Shown: positions 7,283 through 15,465 of the stretch, piece by piece
How positions within the stretch are numbered: position 1 is the stretch's first letter
Layout: each line of letters begins with the position of its first letter
NCBI GenBank assembly: GCA_020024255.1
Contig: JAHHTX010000011.1
Coordinates: forward strand, 1-31,414
DNA length: 31,414 nt
Direction of reading: 5' to 3'
From: Anaerotignum sp.
GTDB taxonomy: Bacteria; Bacillota; Clostridia; Lachnospirales; Anaerotignaceae
The notes under the pieces: generated by a model
What the model saw: the letters and a program-made list of their open reading frames with translations, nothing else
What the model was told of the DNA's origin: nothing
Database searches by the model: none
Position numbers and translations under genes: made by a program

Positions 7283-10132
7283 ATGAGAAATTATCTGGAA
7301 CAGTTTCGTGATTTATGTAAAAGCAGGATATTTGTCATGCTTTGTGGCATTGTGCTGCTTTTTTTCATATTGGTGGTACGTCTGTTTTTCTTGCAGATTA
7401 TCCACGGTGATGAATACAACGAATCTTTGGAGGCAAGCGTTTCCAAGGAAGTCAATGTACCTGCCTCAAGAGGAGGCATCTATGACCGCTACGGCAGACC
7501 TCTTGCCATAAATTCTGCCGCCTATTCCGTACAAATTGACGATAGCGTTACCCTTGACCTTTCCGACGATAGAGCCGATTTGGTAAAGGACATTACAGAT
7601 GCACTTTGGCAGGCAGGAGAGAAAGCCGGAGACAGTCTGCCCATTTCCAAAACCGAGCCTTACCGTTTCCTTTTTGCAGAACAGGAAAAAGACAAAAAAA
7701 AGGCGGAAAAGGCAGAAAAAGAATGGAAGGAAAAAATCGGTTTGGAAAGAAAACAGATGGACTTTTCTCCAAAAGAATGTCTTTCTTATCTTTTCGAAAA
7801 ATATACACCGCCCAAGTCCTATACACAGGCACAAAAACGGGCATACATTTACTATATGTTGGAAATGAACGACAAAAACCTTATGGCAGTGACTCTTGCC
7901 AACAAACTGGAGGAATATGGGGAAACACTCATTGATACCATTCCCATGGATATGGAATATCCTTACTCCTTCCAATTTAACGGCAACAAACAAAGAGAAG
8001 AACGCTGGAAAAAGGATATGTTCATGGAAGAGGAACAGCTTTCTTACAACCCTTTGGAAACACTGGACTATCTCCGTGATTTTTTTGGGATTCCTGAACA
8101 TCTCCCTACAGACCTTGTACGGAGAACCATCAGTATCCGCAACTCCCTTTTCGGTGTGCGTTTTCAGAAATTCCAGTCCGTTCCCATTGCCATGAACGTC
8201 AGCGACAAAACCCTTGCCTATATTGAGGAAAATCAGGACATTTTTCCTTGTGTGCTCATTGGGACAACTTCCCTTCGGGAATACCCTGACGGAGCGGCAT
8301 TTTCCCATATTGTAGGCTATATCCGCCAGATGACAGAAGCCGATTATCCCCTGTATCAGGACATCAAAGATGCAGAAGGCAATCCGATTTACAGTCAATC
8401 GGACATTGTGGGACAATCGGGCATCGAAAAACTCTATGAACGTGATTTAAACGGCACAGACGGCAAAATTACCATGGAAGTGGATAAACAGGGCAGACGC
8501 ATGAATGTCATCGGCTCCACAGACCCCATACCCGGCAAGGACGTTTATCTGACCATTGACAGCGAATTGCAGAAAACCACTTATCACGCTGTGGAAGAGG
8601 CATTGCGTAAGGTTATTTTGCAGCGGCTTGGCGGCGGCAAAAGAGGGGCGAGCTTTAAGGATATGTTTACTGCCATGGTAAATGCCAACCATATCTCCGC
8701 TTCAAAAATGCTTTACGCAAGAGAGGAAGACAAAGTGCAGCAAAGTCTCCTTGCCAAAATGAAAGCGGCAGACCCGACCTTTGACAAAGAGGCAGAAGAT
8801 GCGGCAGAGCGTTTGCAAATCTTCCTGACAGATGGCATAGCAAACGGTACTGTTTCCATGCAGGAGCTGCTCCTTGCATACATGGAGCAGGGCAGAATTT
8901 CCTTTACACCGGAAGAAAAGCAGGCAGTGGAAAACGGCAGTCTTTCCCCCAGCAGCTTTCTCGTGCAAAAACTGAAAAGCGGGGAAATGTCGCCGGCAGA
9001 TACGGCTCTTGACCCTTGCACCGCTTCTGTTGTGGTTTCCGAAGTGGACAGCGGACAGGTATTGTCCCTTGTGACATACCCCTCATTTGACAACAACCGC
9101 TTGGTGAACACCTTCCAGAACAGCTATTACAATATGCTTTTGGAGGACACCAATACACCTTTGGTAAACCGTCCTTTGAAACAGAAAAAAGCACCCGGCT
9201 CCACATTCAAAATGATTCCTGCTCTTGCAGGTTTGGAAACCGGTGTCATTACCCCTTCCACCACCATTCGTGACCAAGGGGAATTTAAAAAAGCCAGCAG
9301 ACCTTATGCAAGATGCTGGATTTACAGCAATTCCAGAGGGACACACGGCCCTGTCAACGTTTCCCATGCCCTTGAAGTATCCTGCAACTACTTCTTCTAT
9401 GAATTGGCATACCGTATGGGGAACGCAGACGAAGGCACAACGGAAAAATCCATTGCTACCCTCAATGAATATATGGCAAGCTTTGGTTTGGATACTGTCA
9501 CAGGCATTGAGCTTGAGGAATACGACCCTACCATGGCTTCTCCTGCCGGCAAGGAGCGTACCACCAAAATATACAACCCAGAAGCAACAGAAAGCCAGAC
9601 CAGATGGGTGGACGGCGACACCATTCGTGCCTTCATCGGACAATCCATAAACAGCTACACACCGGCACAGATGAACCGCTATATTTCAACCCTTGCCAAT
9701 GGCGGTACCCTCTACAACTACCATCTCATTGACAAAATTGCAAATCCGGACGGCTCTGTTTACTTTCAGAGTGAGGAAACCGTTACCCACGTTCTGGACT
9801 TACAGGAAAGGAATTTGCAGGCAGTCTACGAAGGAATGTACCTCGTTGTATACGGCAACAAAGGGACAATGCGGCATGGCTTTGCGGATTTTCCTGTAAA
9901 AATTGCCGCAAAAACAGGAACAGCACAGGAAGACCTGACACGCAGTTCCCACACTTGGCTGGTGTGCTTTGCACCTTACGAAAATCCCCAGATTGCCATT
10001 ACCATTCTGATACCTTTTGGCGAAAATCATGGCTCTCCTGCACCGGAAATTGCAAAAGCTATCATTGAAAAATACTTGGGGCTTTCCTATGAGCCTGTAA
10101 ACACCAATATGCAGGTTGTCTTAGCCCCTTAA
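7283..10132 (+). CDS. mrdA: Penicillin-binding protein 2 (elongation transpeptidase)
   Basis: 949-aa class B PBP that cross-links peptidoglycan in the elongasome with RodA as glycosyltransferase partner. One N-terminal transmembrane helix (about 14-36) is followed by the PBP dimer domain (SRGGIYDRYGRPLAIN near residue 60) and the transpeptidase domain. The active-site motifs are STFK (S640-K643), SCN (700-702) and KTG (877-879). It is much longer than the roughly 630-720 aa of proteobacterial or Bacillus homologues. The extra sequence lies in a charged helical insert (about 110-260) and a second insert (about 440-560), as I recall for other clostridial PBP2. The ATG at 7283 has GGAGGAGG 6 bases upstream. 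The cytoplasmic face is N-terminal and catalysis is extracellular. Confidence 0.93.
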   Translation: MRNYLEQFRDLCKSRIFVMLCGIVLLFFILVVRLFFLQIIHGDEYNESLEASVSKEVNVPASRGGIYDRYGRPLAINSAAYSVQIDDSVTLDLSDDRADLVKDITDALWQAGEKAGDSLPISKTEPYRFLFAEQEKDKKKAEKAEKEWKEKIGLERKQMDFSPKECLSYLFEKYTPPKSYTQAQKRAYIYYMLEMNDKNLMAVTLANKLEEYGETLIDTIPMDMEYPYSFQFNGNKQREERWKKDMFMEEEQLSYNPLETLDYLRDFFGIPEHLPTDLVRRTISIRNSLFGVRFQKFQSVPIAMNVSDKTLAYIEENQDIFPCVLIGTTSLREYPDGAAFSHIVGYIRQMTEADYPLYQDIKDAEGNPIYSQSDIVGQSGIEKLYERDLNGTDGKITMEVDKQGRRMNVIGSTDPIPGKDVYLTIDSELQKTTYHAVEEALRKVILQRLGGGKRGASFKDMFTAMVNANHISASKMLYAREEDKVQQSLLAKMKAADPTFDKEAEDAAERLQIFLTDGIANGTVSMQELLLAYMEQGRISFTPEEKQAVENGSLSPSSFLVQKLKSGEMSPADTALDPCTASVVVSEVDSGQVLSLVTYPSFDNNRLVNTFQNSYYNMLLEDTNTPLVNRPLKQKKAPGSTFKMIPALAGLETGVITPSTTIRDQGEFKKASRPYARCWIYSNSRGTHGPVNVSHALEVSCNYFFYELAYRMGNADEGTTEKSIATLNEYMASFGLDTVTGIELEEYDPTMASPAGKERTTKIYNPEATESQTRWVDGDTIRAFIGQSINSYTPAQMNRYISTLANGGTLYNYHLIDKIANPDGSVYFQSEETVTHVLDLQERNLQAVYEGMYLVVYGNKGTMRHGFADFPVKIAAKTGTAQEDLTRSSHTWLVCFAPYENPQIAITILIPFGENHGSPAPEIAKAIIEKYLGLSYEPVNTNMQVVLAP

Positions 10133-10162
10133 ACAAGAACCTGAGCACTTAGGAGGAACATC

Positions 10163-10795
10163 ATGAATCAAAATAATTTGGTACTATTCAAAGGAACAAA
10201 AGACGGTGTGAGTATCCTCTTTTCCGAGGATGCACCCTTTTCCGAAATCTGCCAGCAGCTGAAACAAAAAATAACAGAAGCAGAAAAGTTTTTCAATCAT
10301 GTGAAAACCGCACTGATTTTCAAAGGCAGAGTATTCAATGAGGAAGAGGAAAAAGAACTGCTTAAAATCATTTCCGAAAACACTTCTATGGATATCACCT
10401 TTTTGAAAACGGAAAATAATGAAGCAGAGCTGATTCCCTGCATAAACAGAGGGGACGGCGAACCCCAGACACTGACAAAATTTCACAAAGGCTCTCTTCG
10501 GAACGGACAGCAGCTTGATTTTGATGGCAGCATAGTGATTATAGGAGACGTAAACCCCGGTGCAGAAGTAAAGGCAACAGGAAATATCATTATACTGGGG
10601 CAGTTGAAGGGCATTGCCCATGCCGGCTGTAAAGGCATGACAGACGCCTTTGTCACTGCCATCTATATGGCACCTGTGCAGCTGCGTATTGCAGACATCA
10701 TTACCCGTTTTCCGGAAGAAAACAAGCGTGGGGCAAAGCCACCGGAATATGCTTTTGTACAAGATGGGCAAATTTTCGTCATGCCCTTGTCGTAA
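10163..10795 (+). CDS. minC: Septum-site determining protein MinC
   Basis: 210 aa. The N-terminal domain (about 1-100) binds FtsZ. The C-terminal beta-helix (about 105-205) is recognisable by GSIVIIGDVNPGAEVKATG and GQLKGIAHAG, the region that dimerises and binds MinD. MinC blocks Z-ring assembly away from mid-cell once MinD recruits it to the membrane. AGGAGGA at 10151-10157 precedes the ATG. It follows PBP2 by 30 bp and is likely transcribed with the mre genes. An unusual 479-bp non-coding gap separates it from minD. Confidence 0.92.
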   Translation: MNQNNLVLFKGTKDGVSILFSEDAPFSEICQQLKQKITEAEKFFNHVKTALIFKGRVFNEEEEKELLKIISENTSMDITFLKTENNEAELIPCINRGDGEPQTLTKFHKGSLRNGQQLDFDGSIVIIGDVNPGAEVKATGNIIILGQLKGIAHAGCKGMTDAFVTAIYMAPVQLRIADIITRFPEENKRGAKPPEYAFVQDGQIFVMPLS

Positions 10796-11274
10796 AAAGA
10801 GAAAAGTTTTCTGTTTTTGCTTGAAAAAAAAGGTGCAAAAAACACATATTTTTGTTAAGATAGAAGTATCGGAGGACAGAACAGGCAAAATCGATACAAA
10901 AAACCATTTTGGGGGTGTGAAAATTCCGTTTTTTTCGCCGCCTTGTTTCGCATCACGAAAAAAGTATTGCGGAATTTTGCCGATTTTCCTGTACAAGTCT
11001 GCTTTTTGACCGATATGATTTTGTAGAGATGGAAAAGCTGCTTTACAGAAGCAATCAGGCTGTCAAAAACCTAAAATCAAAACCTGAGACCTTGGGCTGC
11101 TGCTCTCCCGTAAGTTACAGCCGCCCCAACCCCTGCAGGGATTTTTATGGGTCTTTATGATTTGAAAAATGGGGGCTGTGTTCAGCATTTGATGAAAAAT
11201 GCAACTTTTTGGCAATCTGACCGCTTTAAAAGCAGTAATGTTTTAAAACTGCCATAATCAGGAGGAAATAGGAT
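10796..11274 (+). other. Structured non-coding gap between minC and minD
   Basis: No gene with a plausible start fits here. Visible elements are an extended -10 (TGTTAAGAT, 10853-10861) with a weak -35, and a hairpin GTATCG/CGATAC (10866-10871 with 10892-10897). A long two-part hairpin follows: AAAATTCCG 10920-10928 with CGGAATTTT 10970-10978, enclosing a T-rich arm 10931-10937 with 10956-10963. A set of nested arms then suggests a rod about 200 nt long: 11038-11044 with 11229-11235, 11074-11079 with 11158-11163, 11087-11091 with 11150-11154, and 11094-11102 with 11118-11126 (one mismatch). It could be a small RNA gene or a long structured minD leader. I cannot assign it to a known RNA family. 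Confidence 0.45.
10853..10861 (+). promoter_or_regulatory. Extended -10 promoter ahead of the min leader
   Basis: TGTTAAGAT matches the extended -10 pattern TGnTAnnAT. The -35 region is weak. Transcription from here would give minD a leader of about 400 nt or produce a separate RNA. Confidence 0.4.
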
Positions 11275-12075
11275 ATGAGTGAAGTTATTGTAATCACCAG
11301 CGGAAAAGGCGGTGTCGGCAAAACCACAACCAGTGCAAATCTGGGCTGCGGTCTTGCTACTGTAGGGAAAAAAGTGGCTTTGGTAGATGCAGACATCGGT
11401 CTTCGCAATCTAGATGTTGTCATGGGACTGGAAAACAGAATTGTTTACGATTTGGTAGACGTTGTGGAAGGCTCCTGTCGTTTGAAACAGGCACTGATTA
11501 AGGACAAACGCTACAACGGTCTGTTCCTTCTGCCTGCGGCACAGACAAGAGACAAAGATGCCGTTTCTCCCGAACAGATGCAGAAACTCTGTGATAATCT
11601 GCGGGAAGAAGGTTTTGATTACATCATCATCGACTGCCCCGCCGGTATTGAACAGGGATTCAAAAACGCCATTGCAGGGGCAGACCGTGCCTTTGTTGTT
11701 ACCACTCCGGAGGTTTCCGCTGTAAGAGATGCCGACCGTATCATTGGTCTTTTGGAAGCAAACGGCTTAAACAACCCTTCCCTTGTCATCAACCGTCTGC
11801 GGATTGATTTGGTAAACCGTGGGGAAATGATGAATATTGATGATGTATCCGAAATCCTTGCTATTGACATTATCGGCGTTGTACCTGACGACGAAAGCGT
11901 TGTTATTGCCACAAACAAAGGAGAACCTGCCGCAAGCAATCCTGACTCCCGTGCGGGACAGGCTTACCGCAACATTGTCCGCCGCATTATGGGGGAAGAA
12001 GTGCCTCTCATGACATTTGAAGAAGAACAGGAAAGCTTTGTGGACAGGCTGAAAAAGTTGTTCCGCAACAAATAA
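11275..12075 (+). CDS. minD: Septum-site determining ATPase MinD
   Basis: 266 aa, standard length. The deviant Walker A motif KGGVGKTT (11-18) and the VDADIGLRNLD segment (38-48) mark the ParA/MinD family, and DCPAGIEQGF is the MinD Walker B/switch region. The last residues (SFVDRLKKLFRNK) form the amphipathic membrane-targeting helix. ATP-bound MinD dimerises on the membrane and recruits MinC; MinE stimulates its ATPase. GGAGG lies 9 bases before the ATG. It is first in the downstream half of the cluster, followed by minE after 30 bp. Confidence 0.96.
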   Translation: MSEVIVITSGKGGVGKTTTSANLGCGLATVGKKVALVDADIGLRNLDVVMGLENRIVYDLVDVVEGSCRLKQALIKDKRYNGLFLLPAAQTRDKDAVSPEQMQKLCDNLREEGFDYIIIDCPAGIEQGFKNAIAGADRAFVVTTPEVSAVRDADRIIGLLEANGLNNPSLVINRLRIDLVNRGEMMNIDDVSEILAIDIIGVVPDDESVVIATNKGEPAASNPDSRAGQAYRNIVRRIMGEEVPLMTFEEEQESFVDRLKKLFRNK

Positions 12076-12105
12076 TGCACAGACGGAAGGGAAAGGAGTA
12101 GCAAT

Positions 12106-12393
12106 ATGGATTTCTTGAGCTTTTTTAAGAAAAAAACCGCACCGCCTTCCGGCAGTGTGGCAAAAGACCGATTGAAACTGGTGTTGGTGCATGACCGTGT
12201 GAATTGCTCCTCGCAAGTATTGGAAATGCTGAAAAATGATATCATCAAGGTCATTTCCAACTACATGGAAATTGATGAGGAAGAACTGGATATCCAAATC
12301 ACACAGACAGAGTCCGACGATAAGAGCGGCACTGTACCTGTACTTTATGCCAATATTCCCATTAAGAGTATGCGTAAGGTAAACAATGACTAG
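12106..12393 (+). CDS. minE: Cell division topological specificity factor MinE
   Basis: 95 aa, the usual size. The N-terminal MDFLSFFKKK is the amphipathic membrane-binding segment. The anti-MinCD helix follows (RLKLVLVHDRVNCS), then the beta-strand dimerisation domain ending in VLYANIPI. MinE releases MinD from the membrane and produces pole-to-pole or static gradients. Its presence is notable because bacilli such as B. subtilis use DivIVA/MinJ instead; many Clostridia keep MinE. An AAAGGAG site precedes the ATG. Confidence 0.93.
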   Translation: MDFLSFFKKKTAPPSGSVAKDRLKLVLVHDRVNCSSQVLEMLKNDIIKVISNYMEIDEEELDIQITQTESDDKSGTVPVLYANIPIKSMRKVNND

Positions 12394-12450
12394 TCTGTAC
12401 TTTTTGGCTGCTCGATTTTTGCATTTCCGGCACAAAGGGAGGTCTGTCTT

Positions 12451-13599
12451 ATGAATGTAAAAAAATGGCTGCAAAACCTGGATTACTACTTAATCGGTGC
12501 AATTTTTATTCTTGCCCTGTTTGGCATTGTCTGCATTGCCAGTGCCACACACTTTAATCTAGGCCATGAAGCCACGGAAGTCTACAAACAGATTGCCTTT
12601 TTCATCATCGGATTTATCCTTTTGGTTGTGGTGGCAAATGTAGACTATGAATATGTTTCACAATTTTATATACCCGTTTATATTATCAATATCCTGCTAC
12701 TAATCAGCGTTTTTTTTCTTGGGAGAAATCTGAATGGTGCAACCAGATGGATTGTGATTGGCCCTTTGACTATACAGCCTTCAGAATTTTCCAAGATATT
12801 TATGATATTTTTTCTTGCAAAAGTCATCTCCATGCACAAAGATGAGATGAACCGCCTGCCATTCCTTGGTAAGCTGTGTCTAATGATTGCCGTACCCTTT
12901 GTTTTGGTACTGAAACAGCCGGCACTTTCTGCCAGTCTTGTTCTGGCAGCCATCTTTTGCGTTCTTGTTTTTAACGCTGGCATTGAATACACATGGATTC
13001 GGAATTTTCTTGTGGTATTTGTACCCATTGTGGCTTTTATTCTCTGGGACGTTTCAAGAGAAAATCCGCTGATTATGGACAAGATATTTGAACCCCATCA
13101 GTTCAATCGTATCCTGTCCTTCGTAGACCCTACGGCAAATGCCGATTTATATTATCAGACGGAAAAATCCATCAGTGCCATCGGTTCAGGGCAGCTGACG
13201 GGAAAAGGGCTTTTTCAGGGGACACTGAATCAGCTCAGCTATCTGCCGGAGCCTTACAATGACTTTATCTTCTCCGTTATTGGAGAGGAATTTGGCTTCC
13301 TTGGCTGTATCTTTACGCTGGGTATGCTGTTTTTCATTGTATTTCGGTGTATGCTCATTGCCCTTTCCACAAAGGATACGTTCAGTCAGCTCATTGCCGT
13401 GGGCGTTGCCGGTATGTTTGCCTTCCAAACCTTTGTCAACGTAGGGGTTGCTACAGGCATTGTACCCAATACAGGGATGTCCCTGCCCTTTGTCAGCTAT
13501 GGCGGCAGTTCTATGTGGACAAACATGGTTGCTGTAGGACTTTTGCTTAATATCAGAAAAAAAGAAACCAGATCACTATTTGAGGGGGGATTATTATGA
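12451..13599 (+). CDS. rodA: SEDS peptidoglycan glycosyltransferase RodA
   Basis: 382-aa polytopic SEDS protein with about ten transmembrane helices. The C-terminal half carries the family signature GMSLPFVSYGGSSM. The extracytoplasmic loop LPEPYNDFIFSVIGEEFGF contains D271, which aligns with the catalytic Asp of RodA/FtsW. The normally conserved QPDLG motif reads QPALS here, with A158 in the Asp position. RodA polymerises lipid II into glycan together with PBP2. Its place in the min/mre cluster favours RodA over FtsW or SpoVE, though sequence alone does not fully exclude those. GGGAGG precedes the ATG, and its stop overlaps the next start (ATGA). Confidence 0.88.
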   Translation: MNVKKWLQNLDYYLIGAIFILALFGIVCIASATHFNLGHEATEVYKQIAFFIIGFILLVVVANVDYEYVSQFYIPVYIINILLLISVFFLGRNLNGATRWIVIGPLTIQPSEFSKIFMIFFLAKVISMHKDEMNRLPFLGKLCLMIAVPFVLVLKQPALSASLVLAAIFCVLVFNAGIEYTWIRNFLVVFVPIVAFILWDVSRENPLIMDKIFEPHQFNRILSFVDPTANADLYYQTEKSISAIGSGQLTGKGLFQGTLNQLSYLPEPYNDFIFSVIGEEFGFLGCIFTLGMLFFIVFRCMLIALSTKDTFSQLIAVGVAGMFAFQTFVNVGVATGIVPNTGMSLPFVSYGGSSMWTNMVAVGLLLNIRKKETRSLFEGGLL

Positions 13600-13988
13600 A
13601 CATTGCTTTAATTGCAGACGACGGAAAAAAGAAGCTAATGGAAAATCTTTGCATTGCCTACAGGCATATCCTCTGCAAGCATGACCTGTATGCTACAGAA
13701 ACTACAGGCAGGCTGGTAGAGAATGCTGCAAACCTGAATGTGCATAAGTATCTGGCAGGACAGCTGGGTGGCTCGGAACAAATTGGTGCACAGGTGGTGA
13801 ATAACGGAATCGATGCAATGATATTCCTTCGCAACCCTTCCTCGCCTCAGCATTTTGACGAGTTCAACTCATTATTTCGCCTGTGTGATATGCACAATAT
13901 CCCTTTGGCTACTAACCTTGCCACAGCGGAGATTCTGCTTCTTGCACTGGACAGAGGAGATTTGGACTGGCGGAACGTCATGAAATGA
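13596..13988 (+). CDS. mgsA: Methylglyoxal synthase homologue with degenerate active site
   Basis: 130 aa, clearly of the MGS fold: IALIADDGKKK (3-13), the ATETTG phosphate loop (33-38), LGGSEQIGAQ (57-66) and LATNLATAE near the C-terminus. MgsA converts dihydroxyacetone phosphate to methylglyoxal. Aligned by eye with E. coli MgsA, the catalytic Asp71 (GGDQQ) is Ser60, His19 is Asp8, Asp91 is Asn80, Asp101 is Glu89, and the ATGTTG Gly is Glu35. His98 is kept as His86. The protein is therefore probably not a normal methylglyoxal synthase and may have a binding or regulatory role. The start overlaps the rodA stop by 4 bases, as does the next gene's start with its stop, so expression is tightly coupled to cell-wall genes. 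Confidence 0.8.
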   Translation: MNIALIADDGKKKLMENLCIAYRHILCKHDLYATETTGRLVENAANLNVHKYLAGQLGGSEQIGAQVVNNGIDAMIFLRNPSSPQHFDEFNSLFRLCDMHNIPLATNLATAEILLLALDRGDLDWRNVMK

Positions 13989-14266
13989 ACACCTTTTTCA
14001 TAAATGTCATCGTTATTTGGTACATTTTTTGCAATGTACTCCTATATGTCCTCATGTCCATAGACAAAAAGAGGGCTGAACAAAATCATTGGCGGATTCC
14101 CGAAAAAGTCCTGTTTCTCTGGGCATTTTTGGGTGGTGGTATCGGCGGCATACTTGCCATGAAGCAAAAGCGGCACAAAACAAAGCATTTGTCCTTTTGC
14201 TTCGGGTTTCCCTGTGCGGTTTTGCTGCATATGGGGATAGTTTGCCTTTTTATATGGGGGATATAG
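13985..14266 (+). CDS. Small DUF1294 membrane protein
   Basis: 93 aa. MSIDKKRAEQNHWRIPE, followed by FLGGGIGGILAM and KRHKTKH, is the DUF1294 signature. Transmembrane segments lie at about 5-24, 42-58 and 71-92. The function is unknown; the family is often found in Firmicutes, sometimes fused to cold-shock domains. It starts in an ATGA overlap with the mgsA-like gene, has only a weak Shine-Dalgarno of its own and is the last gene of the operon before a terminator. That context suggests expression coupled to the min-rodA transcript rather than independent control. Confidence 0.85.
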   Translation: MNTFFINVIVIWYIFCNVLLYVLMSIDKKRAEQNHWRIPEKVLFLWAFLGGGIGGILAMKQKRHKTKHLSFCFGFPCAVLLHMGIVCLFIWGI

Positions 14267-14290
14267 AAAATTGAACATAACAAGATAAAC

Positions 14291-14340
14291 AACAAGCACC
14301 ATGCAGCATATGCTTTTAAAGGGGTGCTTGTTTTTATTTT
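14291..14340 (+). terminator. Terminator of the min-rodA operon
   Basis: 10-bp perfect stem (14291-14300 with 14323-14332) with a 22-nt loop, followed by a T-rich tail to 14340. Confidence 0.75.
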
Positions 14341-14391
14341 TATATGGAACAAATTACAGCGATAGGGGAAAAAAGACTTTATAAACAGCGG

Positions 14392-14451
14392 AAAGGGACT
14401 TCGCCATTTTGCAAAGTCCCTTTTCGGTTTCTATTGTACATTTCGTACAAT
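14392..14451. terminator. Hairpins downstream of the convergent ParB-like gene
   Basis: Stem AAAGGGACTT/AAGTCCCTTT (14392-14401 with 14414-14423), plus a smaller palindrome ATTGTAC/GTACAAT (14433-14439 with 14445-14451) right at the end of the parB-like gene. Neither has a strong T run. They may jointly end the leftward transcript. Confidence 0.4.
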
Positions 14452-14457
14452 ATATAT

Positions 14458-15309
14458 TTAATTTATGGAGGTATCTTTTTTATCCTGTGTCTTATCAATG
14501 CGGACAGTCATTTCATAAGTTTGGGCTGTTTCCGCCTCTGTATAGGAAATTTCCGCTCCCGTTTGGGCAATAAGTGCCACAGCCTGCCGCAATGTGTTGG
14601 TGTACAGGCGAAAGTCCTGCACAAACTGCTTTTCTTTTTGTTTATTGATTTTGGGCAAGCGGTAACGCAGCTGTTTCAAGGTTTCTTCCACCAAATGCTC
14701 AGTTGCCTTTACGTCCAAATGCTCTTCTGCCATTCGTGCAAAAACTTCCATGCGACTTTCCGTATCCGGCAAGCGTAACAATGCTTTTGCATGGTCAGCG
14801 GAAAACCCTTTTTCCAAAAACTGTTTTTGCAAAGGCGGCTCTAACCGCAAAAGCCGCAGTCTATCTGCCACATACTGCTCTGTGCAGGCAAGACACGCCG
14901 CAATTTCTTCCTCCGTCATGCCATAATCCTCCAGCAAGGTTTGGCAGCCTTCCGCTTCTTCCGGCACAGAAAGGGCATCTCTATGTATATTTTCAATACA
15001 TGCCAGTATGGCACTTTCCGCCTCTCCTACCGACAGCACAAGGGCAGGCACAGAGGAAAGCCCTGCAAGCTGTGCCGCTTTTACTCTCCTTGCTCCCGCA
15101 ATAAGTTCATAAAAACCGCCGTTCATCTGCCTTGCCAATACAGGCTCCAATATGCCGTAAATCTCAATAGATGCTGCCAAAGCCGTCAATGTGCCCTGAT
15201 GAAAATATTTTCTTGGCAAATAGGGATTGGGACGTATTTTTTCTATGGGAATCTGTAAAAGAGCAGTTCTTTTTTTCAAACGCAGTGTGGGAAATTGTAA
15301 TGCTTCCAT
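14458..15309 (-). CDS. Orphan ParB/Noc-family DNA-binding protein
   Basis: 283 aa with ParB architecture. The N-terminal domain includes IRPNPYLPRKYF (25-36) and the C-motif region LIAGARRVKAAQLAG (69-83), then ENIHRD (106-111). A helix-turn-helix (about 131-155, MTEEEIAACLACTEQYVADRL) and a C-terminal dimerisation region follow. The usual GERR of the CTP-binding motif is GARR here (A73). No parA is adjacent, so this is neither a standard partition pair nor clearly Noc; a nucleoid-occlusion or specialised CTP-switch role is possible. The ATG is preceded by AAGGAG (15317-15322, 7-base spacing). A promoter bracketed by an inverted repeat lies upstream and suggests autoregulation. Confidence 0.85.
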   Translation of the reverse strand: MEALQFPTLRLKKRTALLQIPIEKIRPNPYLPRKYFHQGTLTALAASIEIYGILEPVLARQMNGGFYELIAGARRVKAAQLAGLSSVPALVLSVGEAESAILACIENIHRDALSVPEEAEGCQTLLEDYGMTEEEIAACLACTEQYVADRLRLLRLEPPLQKQFLEKGFSADHAKALLRLPDTESRMEVFARMAEEHLDVKATEHLVEETLKQLRYRLPKINKQKEKQFVQDFRLYTNTLRQAVALIAQTGAEISYTEAETAQTYEMTVRIDKTQDKKDTSIN

Positions 15310-15330
15310 GATAACACTCCTTTTGCGTGG

Positions 15331-15383
15331 TACGCTTTTTCTTCATTTTAACATATGCTTTTTCTTCTATGCCAAAAAGCGTA
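15331..15383 (-). promoter_or_regulatory. parB-like promoter inside a 10-bp inverted repeat
   Basis: On the minus strand, TTGGCA (15370-15375) and the extended -10 TGTTAAAAT (hexamer 15345-15350) are separated by 19 bp. They are bracketed by a perfect inverted repeat, TACGCTTTTT (15331-15340) and AAAAAGCGTA (15374-15383). Inside, the word GCTTTTTCTTC occurs twice. The layout fits an operator covering the promoter. Confidence 0.5.
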
Positions 15384-15465
15384 TAGCAAAACTCCTGTTG
15401 TTTTGACAGATATCTGCCAAAACATTCCGAATATTTCCCTAAATACGATTTTTACCCAAAAAAAG

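Noticed and set aside
11038..11235. Firm assignment as 6S RNA
   Set aside because: The nested-rod shape is suggestive, but I see no sequence consensus and no clear promoter at its 5' end; kept only as a hypothesis.
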